In this document: positions 43,654 to 52,687 of the stretch, piece after piece
Numbering within the stretch: the stretch's first letter is position 1
Layout of the letters: each line of letters begins with the position of its first letter
Assembly: GCF_900107485.1 (NCBI RefSeq)
Contig: NZ_FNQE01000007.1
Span: 1 to 64,000 of the forward strand
Source: Proteiniborus ethanoligenes
GTDB taxonomy: Bacteria; Bacillota; Clostridia; Tissierellales; Proteiniboraceae
DNA length: 64,000 bases
Direction of reading: 5' to 3'
The notes under the pieces: generated by a model
What the model saw: the letters and a program-made list of their open reading frames with translations, nothing else
Told to the model about the DNA's origin: nothing
Databases searched by the model: none
Made by a program: the position numbers and the translations under genes

Positions 43654-45009
43654 TTAATTACCCTTTTCGTATTCTTTAATTTTATAATGAAGATTTCTTT
43701 CACTTATATTTAAGCATTCAGCTGTTTGCCTACGGTTCCCATTAAAATATTTCAGTGTATTCAAAATCAGCTTTTTTTCTGCTTCCTTTAGAGTTGTTCC
43801 CATATTTATGACCATGAACTCGTCACTTTCTATTATTATCTTGCTTTGTCTATACTTTAATGGCAAATCATCTAATGTTATTAGTTCCTCATCAGATAAA
43901 GCTACCAGTCTTTCTATAAGATTCTCAAGCTCCCTTACATTTCCCGGGTAATTATAAGATTCAAGTGCTTTTACTACAGCTTTTTCAAATCCTTTAATAC
44001 TTTTATTTAATTTTTTATTATATTTTTTTAAAAAATAATCTAAAAATATAGGTATATCTCCTTTACGTTCTCTTAGAGGTGGGAGCTTTATAGTTATTAC
44101 ATTTAGTCTATAATACAAATCCTCTCTAAACCTGCCAGCATTTACTTCTTCCTCTAAGTCCTTATTAGTGGCTGCAATTATTCTAACATCTACATGAACT
44201 CCCTTTTCTCCGCCTAAGGGTACAACCTGCATATCTTCTACTACTCTCAATATTTTAGCTTGTAGCTGCAGATCCATCTCTCCTATTTCATCTAAAAACA
44301 ATGTACCCTTATGTGCTAGCTGAATTTTCCCTAGCTTCTTTTTTTCTGCTCCAGTAAAGGCTCCTTTTTCGTATCCAAACAACTCACTTTCCAGTAAATT
44401 GCTTGGTATAGCTGCACAGTTAACTACTTGAAAATTTTCATCCCTTCTTATACCTTGAAAGTGTAGGGCCTTAGCAATTAAATCCTTTCCTGTTCCACTT
44501 TCCCCTGTTATCAAAACAGTTGAATCTATATCCTTTATTTTAATTACTCGTTTCAATACTTGCTGCAATGCTTCAGATTGCCCTATTATTCCTTCTATTC
44601 CATATTCTCTATTTACAACTTCCTTCAAATTAGTTAGGGAGCCACTTAACTTTTTATATTCTAGGGCCTTTTGGATATAAATCAATAATTCCTCCATATC
44701 TAGTGGCTTTGTAATATAGTGAAAGGCTCCTTCCTTAATAGCATTTACCGAAGATTTAATGCTCCCAAAGGCAGTCATTATAATTACCTGGATATCATCA
44801 TTAATGCTCTTAATGGTTTTTAATACTTCAATACCATCCACATTTCCTAGCTTTAAGTCTAATAGAATAACGTCTACAATGTTTGAAGAAACTATTTCAT
44901 ATGCCTTTTCTACTTCTTGGGTACTAAAGACTTCGTATTCATCTTCTAAAGCAAAGGTCAATGAATCACAAATAGATATTTCATCATCAATTATCAAAAT
45001 CTTGTTCAT
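43654..45009 (-). CDS. NtrC-family sigma-54-dependent response regulator
   Basis: 451 residues from ATG 45009 (GGAGGGGGG upstream). Receiver domain (1-120) with IIDDE, phosphorylation site LLDLKLG and conserved ITKPLD. AAA+ domain (140-375) with Walker A GESGTGKD, the sigma-54 contact loop GAFTGA, LFLDEIGEM and FREDLYYRLNV. C-terminal Fis-type helix-turn-helix (KYFNGNRRQTAECLNISERNLHYKI). Overlaps the kinase gene end by 23 bases. Its obvious target is the sigma-54 promoter before dctP. Confidence 0.96.
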   Translation of the reverse strand: MNKILIIDDEISICDSLTFALEDEYEVFSTQEVEKAYEIVSSNIVDVILLDLKLGNVDGIEVLKTIKSINDDIQVIIMTAFGSIKSSVNAIKEGAFHYITKPLDMEELLIYIQKALEYKKLSGSLTNLKEVVNREYGIEGIIGQSEALQQVLKRVIKIKDIDSTVLITGESGTGKDLIAKALHFQGIRRDENFQVVNCAAIPSNLLESELFGYEKGAFTGAEKKKLGKIQLAHKGTLFLDEIGEMDLQLQAKILRVVEDMQVVPLGGEKGVHVDVRIIAATNKDLEEEVNAGRFREDLYYRLNVITIKLPPLRERKGDIPIFLDYFLKKYNKKLNKSIKGFEKAVVKALESYNYPGNVRELENLIERLVALSDEELITLDDLPLKYRQSKIIIESDEFMVINMGTTLKEAEKKLILNTLKYFNGNRRQTAECLNISERNLHYKIKEYEKGN

Positions 45010-47011
45010 TGTATCCCCCCTCCTCTGCATCTTCCTCAAAATTGTTTTTAAATACAAGCTCTATTGTGGTACCTATATTTTCTTTACTTCTAATATTAAT
45101 TTGACCATTGTTTTCCTTAACATATTGATAGCAAATGGATAAGCCCAACCCCGTGCCATCTGCCTTTGTAGTAAAGAATGGCTCAAACAGATTATCCATA
45201 TCTTCCTCTGAAATACCTTTACCGTTATCAACAATTTCCATAATGATTTTATCTTCATCCTGTTTTATACTAAAGGATATTTCTCCACTTTCTTCTATTG
45301 ATTCAATACTATTGATAAGCAAATTGATTATTATTTGCCTTATCTGCTGCTTGTCTGCATAAATATTTACATTGTCTTCAATATTATATTTTAGAATTAT
45401 ACCTTTTTTATCTAGCTCAGCAGTAAACAGCTCAACGGTTTGAACTATAATATCCTTTAAATAGAAAGCTTCCTTTTTCATTTTTTTAGGCTTTGAATAA
45501 TCAATTAAGTCTGATAAAAGAGAATTTAATCTTGTAATTTCAGCAGGTACCTGCTGTGTCATCTTTTCTCTAAAATCCTTATTATCATATTTAATAGGCA
45601 TTAGTTCAATATATGTTTTTATTGAGGTCAAAGGATTCCTGATTTCATGTGCAATACCCGCAACAAGTCTTCCTAATGATTGCATTTTATCTTTTTCTGC
45701 CAGTTTGTTTCTTAGCATTATTACTTCTGTAATATCTCTATAAGTCAATACTGCACCTATATGAACATCCTCATCTCCCTTTAAAGGAGAAAGAGTGTAA
45801 GAAAAGGTAATATTTCTATGGTTGTGGTAAAAGGTCTTTTCTTCTAATGAATATACTGTTCCAAAAGTAATGCAATCTTTTAACTTTTCCATATCAAAAT
45901 ATTCGTCTAAGCCTATTTCATTGTATTTCCTGCCTAATGCCCCTGTTTTCTTAATCCCTATTAAGGATTCAGAATTTTTATTTATAGTTGTAATAGTTCC
46001 ATCTTTGTCAAATGTTATAAGTCCGTTGCCTAAGCTATCTAGTACCTGTTCTTTAAATCTATTGCTTTCATTTATCATTAGCTGTTTAGCTTCTAATTCT
46101 TTATTTATCATTTCTAGCTCGTGAGTTCTTTTCTCTACTTCTCTCTTCAATACAAGATTTAGCCTAGTAATAAATAGGATAATTAGTATGGTCAAAAGTA
46201 TAATAAAAGAAAGAAAATAAAGAGTATATTTTAAGCTTTTCCACTCAGGCTTTATTTCTTTTCCGAACCATTTTTCATAAATCTTTTGATAGGTTCCGTT
46301 TTTCTTTAGGTTTTCTAGTCCAATATTAGCCTCTTTAACAAGCTGTTGATTCCCTTTTTTAAAGGCTATTCCATAAGGAGTTTGATTTAATTCGTATCCT
46401 ACTATTTTAATTTTATCTTCTATTCTTTTTTTCTGTATATTATATAATCCTGTTAATCTATTTCCTACTACTGCATCTACATCATTATTGATTAGCTTTG
46501 AAAATGCTTCATCTAGATCTGAGAAAAATACTACTTCTATTTCTCCAATTTCTGCTAAGGTATAAGCAGCAAAATCACTTCTCTGTACTGCCACTCTTCT
46601 ACCCTTTAAATCTTCTAAACCAAATATAATTGAATTATCCTTTTTTACAAAGCAGACTTGTGAATTTACAAGATATTCGTTTGAAAAATCATATATTTCG
46701 GCCCTATTTTCGTTAAAGCTCATTCCCTGTATAGCATCAATTTCCCCATTAATTAGTGCTGCATGAGCTCCCATCCAGTCCATGGGAACTAGCTTTATCT
46801 CTACTCCTAGTTCAATTGCTAAAGCTCTCATTAAGTCTACATTGAATCCTCTGTATTCTCCATCATCATCAATAAACTCATATGGTGGATAATTTTTGTC
46901 GCCTGCGATTATAAGCACATCCTTGTCATCATTAATAGCAACCGACGCTGCCATACTAAATATAGTTATCAAAATAAGGAGCATAGTTATTATTCTTATA
47001 ATATTTTTCAA
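44987..47011 (-). CDS. Sensor histidine kinase with periplasmic-binding sensor domain
   Basis: 674 residues. Signal peptide (1-25) and a family-3 solute-binding domain (about 32-255, NYPPYEFIDDDGEYRGFNVDLM) that should bind a small ligand outside the cell. Then a membrane helix (about 262-283), a coiled coil, a PAS domain (about 315-430), HisKA with AHEIRNPLTS, and HATPase with NLLINSIESI, DNGKGIS and GTGLGLSI. Works with the NtrC-like regulator downstream. Using an amino-acid-type binding domain to control a TRAP acid transporter is notable. Confidence 0.94.
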   Translation of the reverse strand: MKNIIRIITMLLILITIFSMAASVAINDDKDVLIIAGDKNYPPYEFIDDDGEYRGFNVDLMRALAIELGVEIKLVPMDWMGAHAALINGEIDAIQGMSFNENRAEIYDFSNEYLVNSQVCFVKKDNSIIFGLEDLKGRRVAVQRSDFAAYTLAEIGEIEVVFFSDLDEAFSKLINNDVDAVVGNRLTGLYNIQKKRIEDKIKIVGYELNQTPYGIAFKKGNQQLVKEANIGLENLKKNGTYQKIYEKWFGKEIKPEWKSLKYTLYFLSFIILLTILIILFITRLNLVLKREVEKRTHELEMINKELEAKQLMINESNRFKEQVLDSLGNGLITFDKDGTITTINKNSESLIGIKKTGALGRKYNEIGLDEYFDMEKLKDCITFGTVYSLEEKTFYHNHRNITFSYTLSPLKGDEDVHIGAVLTYRDITEVIMLRNKLAEKDKMQSLGRLVAGIAHEIRNPLTSIKTYIELMPIKYDNKDFREKMTQQVPAEITRLNSLLSDLIDYSKPKKMKKEAFYLKDIIVQTVELFTAELDKKGIILKYNIEDNVNIYADKQQIRQIIINLLINSIESIEESGEISFSIKQDEDKIIMEIVDNGKGISEEDMDNLFEPFFTTKADGTGLGLSICYQYVKENNGQINIRSKENIGTTIELVFKNNFEEDAEEGGYNEQDFDN

Positions 47012-47106
47012 TAGATATCTCCTCTCTTATCTATTATTTAAATACGCCTATATATTTCATTCTACATTTTTCAACTTTTTCCTTTGTGTAGTTTTTAGGA
47101 AAAATA

Positions 47107-47132
47107 GAAAAAGACTCATTTTTTAATGAGTC
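47107..47132 (-). terminator. Terminator after the 49-residue gene
   Basis: Minus strand GACTCATT, short A-rich loop, ATGAGTC, then TTTTTC. Separates the LexA-controlled genes from the kinase gene. Confidence 0.8.
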
Positions 47133-47159
47133 TCTATTTGGAAAAACTATTTTGAAGCC

Positions 47160-47309
47160 CTATGCATTTATTTTTAAAGGCATGCCTAAGCTTTTATTTC
47201 TTTTAATATGATTAGTATCTTTGTCTATTATTCTAATCCTTCTGGATTTGTTGTCATCTATATAGGCAATAACCGCTTTAATTATTTCTATTTCTCTTTT
47301 AGTAAGCAT
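47160..47309 (-). CDS. 49-residue basic protein downstream of the WYL-like gene
   Basis: Starts MLTKREIEIIKAVIAYIDD and ends KRNKSLGMPLKINA; highly basic in its second half (KSRRIRIIDKD). AGGAAGGTG precedes the ATG. It is the second gene after a LexA-controlled promoter and is followed by a terminator. No family recognised. Possibly a DNA-damage-induced small nucleic-acid-binding protein, from context and charge only. Confidence 0.55.
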   Translation of the reverse strand: MLTKREIEIIKAVIAYIDDNKSRRIRIIDKDTNHIKRNKSLGMPLKINA

Positions 47310-47381
47310 ACGAATTCACCTTCCTGCTAAGGGATTAAGCTATCATTTATGGATTAGACGAAAACTAGTTAAAAAAGTTCC

Positions 47382-47651
47382 TTAATTATGACTTTCTAGT
47401 TGTAGGTTTCTGCGTTTAATATTCCTTGTACTAATATCTGAGTAATTGAAAAATTTCACCTGCATAGCTGATAATATGGAGTCTTTTTTAAAATTCCTTA
47501 TGGCACCTTTTTCTAAGTCAATAGCTTTTATTATATTATTGTCAATTTTAAATACCTTTATTCTTCTTTGTGTTATATCCATACCCTTCATGTATATAAT
47601 GTCTATAGGCTTGTGCTTTTCTAGTGAATAATTAATGACATTATCTATCAT
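47382..47651 (-). CDS. Small WYL-like protein under LexA control
   Basis: 89 residues. The core IDIIYMKGMDITQRRIKVFKI followed by NNIIKAIDLEKGAIRNFKKDSI resembles the five-strand WYL fold (usual pattern I.Y...g..t.R.v.P......yl.ay....g..R.F....I), here without an HTH. The start ATG has GAGGTGAG upstream. A promoter with an embedded LexA box lies 31-59 bases before the start. A YolD-like SOS accessory protein has a similar strand pattern and is the main alternative. No polymerase gene follows. Confidence 0.65.
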   Translation of the reverse strand: MIDNVINYSLEKHKPIDIIYMKGMDITQRRIKVFKIDNNIIKAIDLEKGAIRNFKKDSILSAMQVKFFNYSDISTRNIKRRNLQLESHN

Positions 47652-47681
47652 ACTCTCACCTCACAGTTAACCTTTGATTTT

Positions 47682-47710
47682 ATTTTATCAGAACATACGT
47701 TCGTTGTAAA
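47682..47710 (-). promoter_or_regulatory. SOS promoter with LexA box
   Basis: Minus strand TTTACA (47705-47710), 17-base spacer, TAAAAT (47682-47687). The spacer contains CGAACGTATGTTC (47691-47703), a full match to the Gram-positive LexA core CGAAC-RNRY-GTTC. LexA bound here would block polymerase directly. Confidence 0.88.
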
Positions 47711-47744
47711 GCGTGAAAATATATTTGAATTTATTATAAAATCA

Positions 47745-47774
47745 TTCAATGACAAAATATAGTTGTGATATAAT
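47745..47774 (+). promoter_or_regulatory. Promoter of the beta-CASP gene
   Basis: TTCAAT (47745-47750), 18-base spacer, TATAAT (47769-47774), then GGGGG before the ATG at 47828. Confidence 0.6.
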
Positions 47775-47827
47775 AAGGATAATACTTCAAATATTTAAAC
47801 AATTCTAATAGTACAAGGGGGATAACT

Positions 47828-49459
47828 ATGAAAATTCAGTTTTTGGGTGCTGCTAGGGTAGTAACTGGTTCTTGTTTTTTATTGACGACTTCAAGCTATA
47901 AAATACTTATAGACTGTGGTCTATTTCAAGGAAGTAATAGTCTTGAAAAGCTAAATTATGAGGAATTTCAGTTTAACCCTGCTGAAATAGATTTTTTGAT
48001 TTTAAGCCATGCCCATATAGATCATAGTGGTAGAATTCCAAAGCTAGTCAAGGAAGGCTTTGAAGGTCAAATAATATGTACTCAAGCAACTAGTGACCTA
48101 TGTGAGCTAATGCTAGTAGATAGTGGGCATATACAAGAAGCTGATGCTAAATGGGAAAACAAAAAAAGAAATAGAGCTGGAAAACCATTAGTTGAGCCTT
48201 TATATACTGCCAAAGATGCCACTGCAAGCTTAAGATATTTTAAGCCTGTATTATATAATCAGAAAATCCATATTAACGATGAAGTGTCAGTTAGATTTAA
48301 AGATGCTGGACATATACTAGGATCTTCAATTGTAGAACTTTGGATAATGGAAAAAGGCAAATGGGTTAAATTAGTTTTCTCTGGCGATTTAGGCTTACCT
48401 AATAAACCTATAATAAAAGACCCTGAGTTTATTGAAGAGGCAGATTATCTGATAGTAGAATCTACTTATGGAAATAGAGAGCATGAAAATATAGAAGATA
48501 GAGTAAATGATCTAACTAATATAATTAATACTACTGTTACAAGAGGTGGTACCGTTATAATTCCTTCTTTTGCTGTTGGTAGAACTCAAGAACTTATTTA
48601 CGAGCTTAATAAATACTACGAATATAATAACGATATTGAAACCTTTATGAGAATTCCAATATATATTGATAGTCCTATGGCTGTATCTGCTACTAAAATC
48701 TTTCAAAATAACTCCTACTGCTTTAATGAGGAAGCAAAGAAGCTAATATTAAAAGGTGACAATCCATTTGAATTTGCTAATCTTCACTATATAAGCTCAC
48801 AAGAAGAATCTATGAGATTAAATAGCTATACATTTCCTAAGGTTATTATCTCAGCTAGTGGAATGTGTAATGCCGGAAGAATACGCCACCATCTTAAATA
48901 CAACCTTTGGAAAAAATCTAATAGCTTAGTATTTGTAGGATATCAAGCGGAGGGTACCTTAGGCAGAAGATTGAAGGATGGAGAAAAAAATGTAAAGATA
49001 TTAGGAGATCAAATAGCAGTAGAAGCTGAAGTTCATAGTATAGAAGGTTTTTCTGGCCATACTGACAGAAGAGGTCTGATTAATTGGATAAAAGGCTTTA
49101 ATAAAATTCCTAAACATATTTTTATAGTTCATGGGGAAGATGAGTCTTCATTAGGCTTAGCAGAAGCAATAAAAGATAATTTTAGCATAAATCCTATAAT
49201 CCCTAATATGAACACAGTATATGAATTAGATACAGATTTGATAGAGGATAGCACCTTTGATTTGGTAGAAACTATTAAGCTAAGAGATAATATTAAGTCA
49301 GAGCTACAGCAAGTATATGATCAATTTGAGGGTCTTGTAACTAAAACAGAAAAGATGATAGATGAAGAAACTCTCAAAAAAGATTATAACCTACTTAAAA
49401 ATAATCTTATAGATCTTCAAAAGAAACTGATGGATTTAAATATATTAATTAGTGAATAG
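47828..49459 (+). CDS. MBL-fold beta-CASP ribonuclease-like protein
   Basis: 543 residues. Metallo-beta-lactamase core with HAHIDHSG (H61, H63, D65, H66) and further ligands in DAGHILGSS and FSGDLG. Then the beta-CASP insertion and RNA-specificity region (ISASGMCNAGRIRHHL, GYQAEGTLGRRL, FSGHTDRRGL). Related to CPSF-73/YshF-type RNA hydrolases. The last 80 residues form a helical, probably coiled-coil extension (KLRDNIKSELQQVYDQFEG...). Divergent from the LexA-controlled gene. Likely an RNA-processing enzyme, monocistronic. Confidence 0.9.
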   Translation: MKIQFLGAARVVTGSCFLLTTSSYKILIDCGLFQGSNSLEKLNYEEFQFNPAEIDFLILSHAHIDHSGRIPKLVKEGFEGQIICTQATSDLCELMLVDSGHIQEADAKWENKKRNRAGKPLVEPLYTAKDATASLRYFKPVLYNQKIHINDEVSVRFKDAGHILGSSIVELWIMEKGKWVKLVFSGDLGLPNKPIIKDPEFIEEADYLIVESTYGNREHENIEDRVNDLTNIINTTVTRGGTVIIPSFAVGRTQELIYELNKYYEYNNDIETFMRIPIYIDSPMAVSATKIFQNNSYCFNEEAKKLILKGDNPFEFANLHYISSQEESMRLNSYTFPKVIISASGMCNAGRIRHHLKYNLWKKSNSLVFVGYQAEGTLGRRLKDGEKNVKILGDQIAVEAEVHSIEGFSGHTDRRGLINWIKGFNKIPKHIFIVHGEDESSLGLAEAIKDNFSINPIIPNMNTVYELDTDLIEDSTFDLVETIKLRDNIKSELQQVYDQFEGLVTKTEKMIDEETLKKDYNLLKNNLIDLQKKLMDLNILISE

Positions 49460-49468
49460 TAAATAACT

Positions 49469-49490
49469 AAGGACACCTAATGGTGTCCTT
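49469..49490. terminator. Bidirectional terminator
   Basis: AAGGACACC-TAAT-GGTGTCCTT between the beta-CASP gene and the converging stomatin gene. Confidence 0.8.
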
Positions 49491-49495
49491 AAATC

Positions 49496-50431
49496 TTATT
49501 TTTCATTATCAGTATTCATTATTTCCTTTAATGAAGTAGCTAATCCAGCTAGGTTTTGAATTTCAGAAGGTATAATGATTTTTGTAGCCTTACCATCTGC
49601 CACCTTTGCAAGTGTTTCTAAGCTCTTAAGTGAAATTACAGATTGATCTGCTCCAGCACCCTTAATCATCTTTAATCCTTCAGCAGTTGCTTGTTGAACC
49701 TTTAAAATAGCCTCAGCCTGACCTTCTGCTTCTCTAACAGCTGCTTCTTTCTTAGCCTCTGCCCTTAATATTGCAGCCTGCTTTTCAGCTTCAGCTTCGA
49801 GAATTGCAGATTCTTTTCTTCCTTCTGATACTAGGATTGCAGATTTCTTTTCCCCTTCTGCCCTTAGTATAGCTTCTCTTCTTTCTCTTTCTGCCTTCAT
49901 TTGTCTTTCCATTGCATCCTGAATCTCTCTTGGTGGAATTATGTTCTTTAATTCAACTCTATTTACTTTAATTCCCCAAGGATCAGTTGCAACATCTAGT
50001 ATAGAGCGCATTTTAGTGTTGATAGTGTCACGGCTAGTTAATGTCTCATCTAGCTCTAAATCACCTATTATATTTCTTAATGTAGTAGCAGTAAGATTTT
50101 CTATAGCCGCCATTGGATATTCAACTCCATATGTGAATAGCTTTGGATCAGTTATTTGGAAAAACACCACTGTGTCTATCTGCATAGTTACATTGTCCTT
50201 AGTGATAACAGGCTGTGGTGGAAAATCTGCAACTTGCTCTTTTAAGGAAACTTTTTTTGCAATTCTATCTATTAGAGGTATTTTAACATGAAGACCTACT
50301 TTCCATGTATCCTGATATGCTCCAAGTCTTTCAACTACAAAAGCATAAGCCTGTGGTACTATTCTAATATTAGTGATTATTAACAACAACGCAATAAAAG
50401 CTAAAATAATTAACGCTATAAAACCTGGCAT
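49496..50431 (-). CDS. SPFH/stomatin-family membrane scaffold protein
   Basis: 311 residues. An N-terminal membrane anchor (3-22) is followed by the SPFH domain (VVERLGAYQDTWKVGLHVKIPLIDRI ... VEYPMAAIENLTATTLRNIIGDLELDETLTSR) and a long alanine/glutamate-rich coiled coil (190-260, repeated AILxAEGE/AEAEK). Ends with a short conserved C-terminal region. Organises membrane microdomains and may control a membrane protease. Overlaps the NfeD gene by 16 bases, the standard operon partner. Confidence 0.93.
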   Translation of the reverse strand: MPGFIALIILAFIALLLIITNIRIVPQAYAFVVERLGAYQDTWKVGLHVKIPLIDRIAKKVSLKEQVADFPPQPVITKDNVTMQIDTVVFFQITDPKLFTYGVEYPMAAIENLTATTLRNIIGDLELDETLTSRDTINTKMRSILDVATDPWGIKVNRVELKNIIPPREIQDAMERQMKAERERREAILRAEGEKKSAILVSEGRKESAILEAEAEKQAAILRAEAKKEAAVREAEGQAEAILKVQQATAEGLKMIKGAGADQSVISLKSLETLAKVADGKATKIIIPSEIQNLAGLATSLKEIMNTDNEK

Positions 50432-50889
50432 TCTAACTCCTCCCCTTTATTTATTTTTTGAACAACTAGTTTTACACCCTGTATGTCTAATATTTCTATT
50501 TGTGTCCCTTCATCTATCTTCTCATTATAGGCAGTTTTTGCAGACCATATCTGCCCTCCTACATTTACTTGACCAGTACCTTGTATATTGTCTATATTTT
50601 CTATTACAATTCCTGTTTTTCCCTTTAGGGTATCAGCATTAGTTTTAGTATGCCCTATTTTCAAAAACTTTTGTGCAATTGGTCTTGTAAAGTAAAGCAG
50701 TATTCCAGATGATAATAAGAATGCAAGTATTTGGACTATTAACGGTGCATCAAATGCTGCAAAAATCCAAGCTACTAATGCGCCTAATGCAAACCATATG
50801 GTTGCAATTCCTAATGTAACTGCTTCAATAATACCAAAGGCTACAGCTAATATTAGCCATAACATAGTATTAGTTAGCTGGAAATCCAT
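50416..50889 (-). CDS. NfeD-family membrane protein
   Basis: 157 residues from ATG 50889 (GGGGGAATAT upstream). Three N-terminal membrane helices (about 8-75) are followed by a C-terminal OB-fold domain (90-155, LKGKTGIVIENIDNIQGTGQVNVGGQIW ... VQKI). Short form of NfeD without the ClpP-like protease. Functions with the stomatin gene that overlaps its end. Confidence 0.9.
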   Translation of the reverse strand: MDFQLTNTMLWLILAVAFGIIEAVTLGIATIWFALGALVAWIFAAFDAPLIVQILAFLLSSGILLYFTRPIAQKFLKIGHTKTNADTLKGKTGIVIENIDNIQGTGQVNVGGQIWSAKTAYNEKIDEGTQIEILDIQGVKLVVQKINKGEELECQVL

Positions 50890-51112
50890 ATATATTCCCC
50901 CTTTCAACTCAATATGGATATTAAAATTAATCCTATATTAATAATATACCACATTTTCACCTGTTTAAATACACATTGCTAAAATATTAACTACTTTCAT
51001 GAAAAAAAATCAAAATTATCAATTATTTATAATATATATAAACACTTTTATTGCAGATAATAATATATGTAAGTGAACAACTTACTAAAACTATAATTGG
51101 AGGTTTGAGCTT

Positions 51113-51415
51113 ATGAAAAATTCTATGGGTAGAGTTCCAAGCTTGAAAAATTCTAGTTCTGTAAGTTATAAGGAGCTACAAAATACAAATCAAAAGTTAA
51201 GCTCTAATTCAAGCACAATGTCAGGATTATATACAGGTTTGACTTCAAGTACTATGCCAAATCTGAATAATTCTATGAATAGCTTTACTACAGGGATGAC
51301 TTCTGGCACAGTGCCAAGTCTTACTAATTCTACCTCAATAGATCAATACGAAAAGCAAAAAGTAAAAGAAAAAATTCAAAACTCTAATAGCTCAAACTCT
51401 AATAGACTTTATTAA
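51113..51415 (+). CDS. Low-complexity Ser/Asn/Thr-rich small protein with internal repeats
   Basis: 100 residues with no recognised domain. Three degenerate repeats are visible: GRVPSLKNSSSVS, TSSTMPNLNNSMNSF and TSGTVPSLTNSTSID, consensus TSxT(M/V)P(S/N)LxNSxS, followed by a charged tail KQKVKEKIQ. GGAGG precedes the ATG. No signal peptide. Disordered, possibly an envelope or spore-related protein, but nothing in the neighbourhood supports a role. Confidence 0.6.
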   Translation: MKNSMGRVPSLKNSSSVSYKELQNTNQKLSSNSSTMSGLYTGLTSSTMPNLNNSMNSFTTGMTSGTVPSLTNSTSIDQYEKQKVKEKIQNSNSSNSNRLY

Positions 51416-51416
51416 T

Positions 51417-51451
51417 AAGGCTTTTGTGAAAGTCTATAGTCAAAAAGCCTT
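51417..51451 (+). terminator. Terminator of the Ser/Asn-rich gene
   Basis: AAGGCTTTT ... AAAAGCCTT directly after the stop codon. Confidence 0.6.
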
Positions 51452-51520
51452 TGTCAAAACTCACTCTAGGAAAATTCTATACAAATAGTAGTCCTTCCTA
51501 TGAGTAAAAAATACTCTTCT

Positions 51521-51544
51521 AGCCCTCTAGCTTCTTAGAGGGCT
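51521..51544. terminator. Stem-loop between converging small genes
   Basis: AGCCCTCTA, 6-base loop, TAGAGGGCT, followed on the plus strand by TCAATTTTG. It lies just after the stop of the minus-strand membrane protein gene. Confidence 0.6.
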
Positions 51545-51554
51545 TCAATTTTGT

Positions 51555-51839
51555 CTAAAATGCTGAGCATGCAGCAAGGAGAATTCCTAATAATATACTA
51601 ATGCCTATTATAATAAGTGCAGCTTTGCCATAATTTTTTATATTTTTATTACCTGAACCAAAGGCCATAACAAGAACTGCAATAATATTTATTATTGGGA
51701 TTCCTGTTAGTATTAGTACCATAACCCATGTCCCCATTGAAACAACATCATCGCTGTCTCCACTACTTCCACTATAATAATTTGGTTTATGATGGTCATT
51801 AGAATATTTTCCTGGATCATAATAATTATTAAATTCCAT
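51555..51839 (-). CDS. Small two-helix membrane protein
   Basis: 94 residues from ATG 51839 (GGGAGGAG upstream). A tyrosine/asparagine-rich polar head (NNYYDPGKYSNDHHKPNYYSG) is followed by two membrane helices (about 40-60 and 72-92) separated by GSGNKNIKNYGKA. It resembles DUF4190-like or generic membrane proteins of Firmicutes; function unknown. Single gene. Confidence 0.7.
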   Translation of the reverse strand: MEFNNYYDPGKYSNDHHKPNYYSGSSGDSDDVVSMGTWVMVLILTGIPIINIIAVLVMAFGSGNKNIKNYGKAALIIIGISILLGILLAACSAF

Positions 51840-52058
51840 TTTGTACTCCTCCCTCAAAAAACTTCCTCATTATTTCTTATTCTATATTATTATAAATATT
51901 CCCTCCTAAAATCAGTATCTTTTATTTATGCTATTCAAAATACGTATATGATATTAGTTTATCTCTTTCTAAAAATACTTTATAATAATATAAAATATGT
52001 GATATTATGAAATGAGATTAAACTATGTTTGCTCTGTTTAAAATTGGAGGTTTTTCAC

Positions 52059-52286
52059 ATGATAAAAGATGAGCAATTAACCCTATTTCCCTTAATGGAA
52101 AGGGCTAAAAATGTTAAGACAAAAAGTATCCCTAAAAATGTTACTTTGAAGCGTGGACAGCTTTGGTGTCCATATTGTAGTAATGTAGTAATATTTGTTA
52201 AGGACAAAAGGTTAAATGTCAAAAGATGCCCTTTTTGTGGGATTTCTGATAATGACTTTTGGGTTAAAAAGGTTAATGAAATATAG
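52059..52286 (+). CDS. Small zinc-ribbon protein
   Basis: 75 residues from ATG 52061 region (start 52059; GGAGG upstream). It has a CPYC ... CPFC pair 23 residues apart, typical of a rubredoxin-like zinc ribbon, and ends DNDFWVKKVNEI. A longer in-frame start lacks a ribosome site. Possibly nucleic-acid or protein binding; no neighbour gives a clue. Confidence 0.7.
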   Translation: MIKDEQLTLFPLMERAKNVKTKSIPKNVTLKRGQLWCPYCSNVVIFVKDKRLNVKRCPFCGISDNDFWVKKVNEI

Positions 52287-52353
52287 AATAACCTATGGAA
52301 CTCATAAAGGAATAATTTGCATGTGTTTTTTTGTAAAAAATACTACTATTCTA

Positions 52354-52382
52354 TAGACAACATCTTATAATAGTAGTATAAT
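52354..52382 (+). promoter_or_regulatory. Promoter of tRNA-Lys
   Basis: TAGACA (52354-52359), 17 bases, TATAAT (52377-52382), 18 bases before the mature tRNA 5' end. The region also has 11-bp inverted arms ATACTACTATT/AATAGTAGTAT. Confidence 0.65.
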
Positions 52383-52400
52383 ATTTTCTATAATTATTTT

Positions 52401-52476
52401 GCATCTTTAGCTCAGTTGGTAGAGCAACTGACTCTTAATCAGTGGGCCCAGGGTTCGAGTCCCTGAAGATGCACCA
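52401..52476 (+). tRNA. tRNA-Lys (anticodon CTT)
   Basis: Full cloverleaf: acceptor GCATCTT/AAGATGC with encoded ACCA, D-arm TAGCTCAGTTGGTAGAGCA, anticodon stem ACTGA/TCAGT around loop CTCTTAA (anticodon CTT), T-arm CAGGGTTCGAGTCCCTG. Stand-alone gene with its own promoter and terminator; reads AAG codons. Confidence 0.96.
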
Positions 52477-52513
52477 ATTTTATGATACGAGTACTGTAAG
52501 ACCATGTTAAATC

Positions 52514-52550
52514 AAGACTTTCAGAATTATATCTGGAAGTCTTTTATTAT
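52514..52550 (+). terminator. Terminator after tRNA-Lys
   Basis: AAGACTTTCAG, 8-base loop, CTGGAAGTCTT, then TTATTATTTT. Confidence 0.8.
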
Positions 52551-52621
52551 TTTATCCCTACCTTGCATTCTTGATATTATTGGTAATTTAAATTGTTTTC
52601 AAAAAACAATAGTTTATAAGC

Positions 52622-52648
52622 AAGAAAAAAGGAGGTTATGCCTCCTTT
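52622..52648 (-). terminator. Terminator of the oligopeptide transporter operon
   Basis: Minus strand AAAGGAGG-CATAA-CCTCCTTT then TTTTTC, after the 58-residue gene. Confidence 0.85.
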
Positions 52649-52687
52649 CTATTCTATTTATATTTTTTAAGTTTTATTATATATGTT

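Noticed and set aside
47160-47651. Toxin-antitoxin pair
   Set aside because: Two small co-oriented genes under LexA control fit the outline, but neither product resembles a known toxin or antitoxin and the 72-base gap is unlike a coupled pair.
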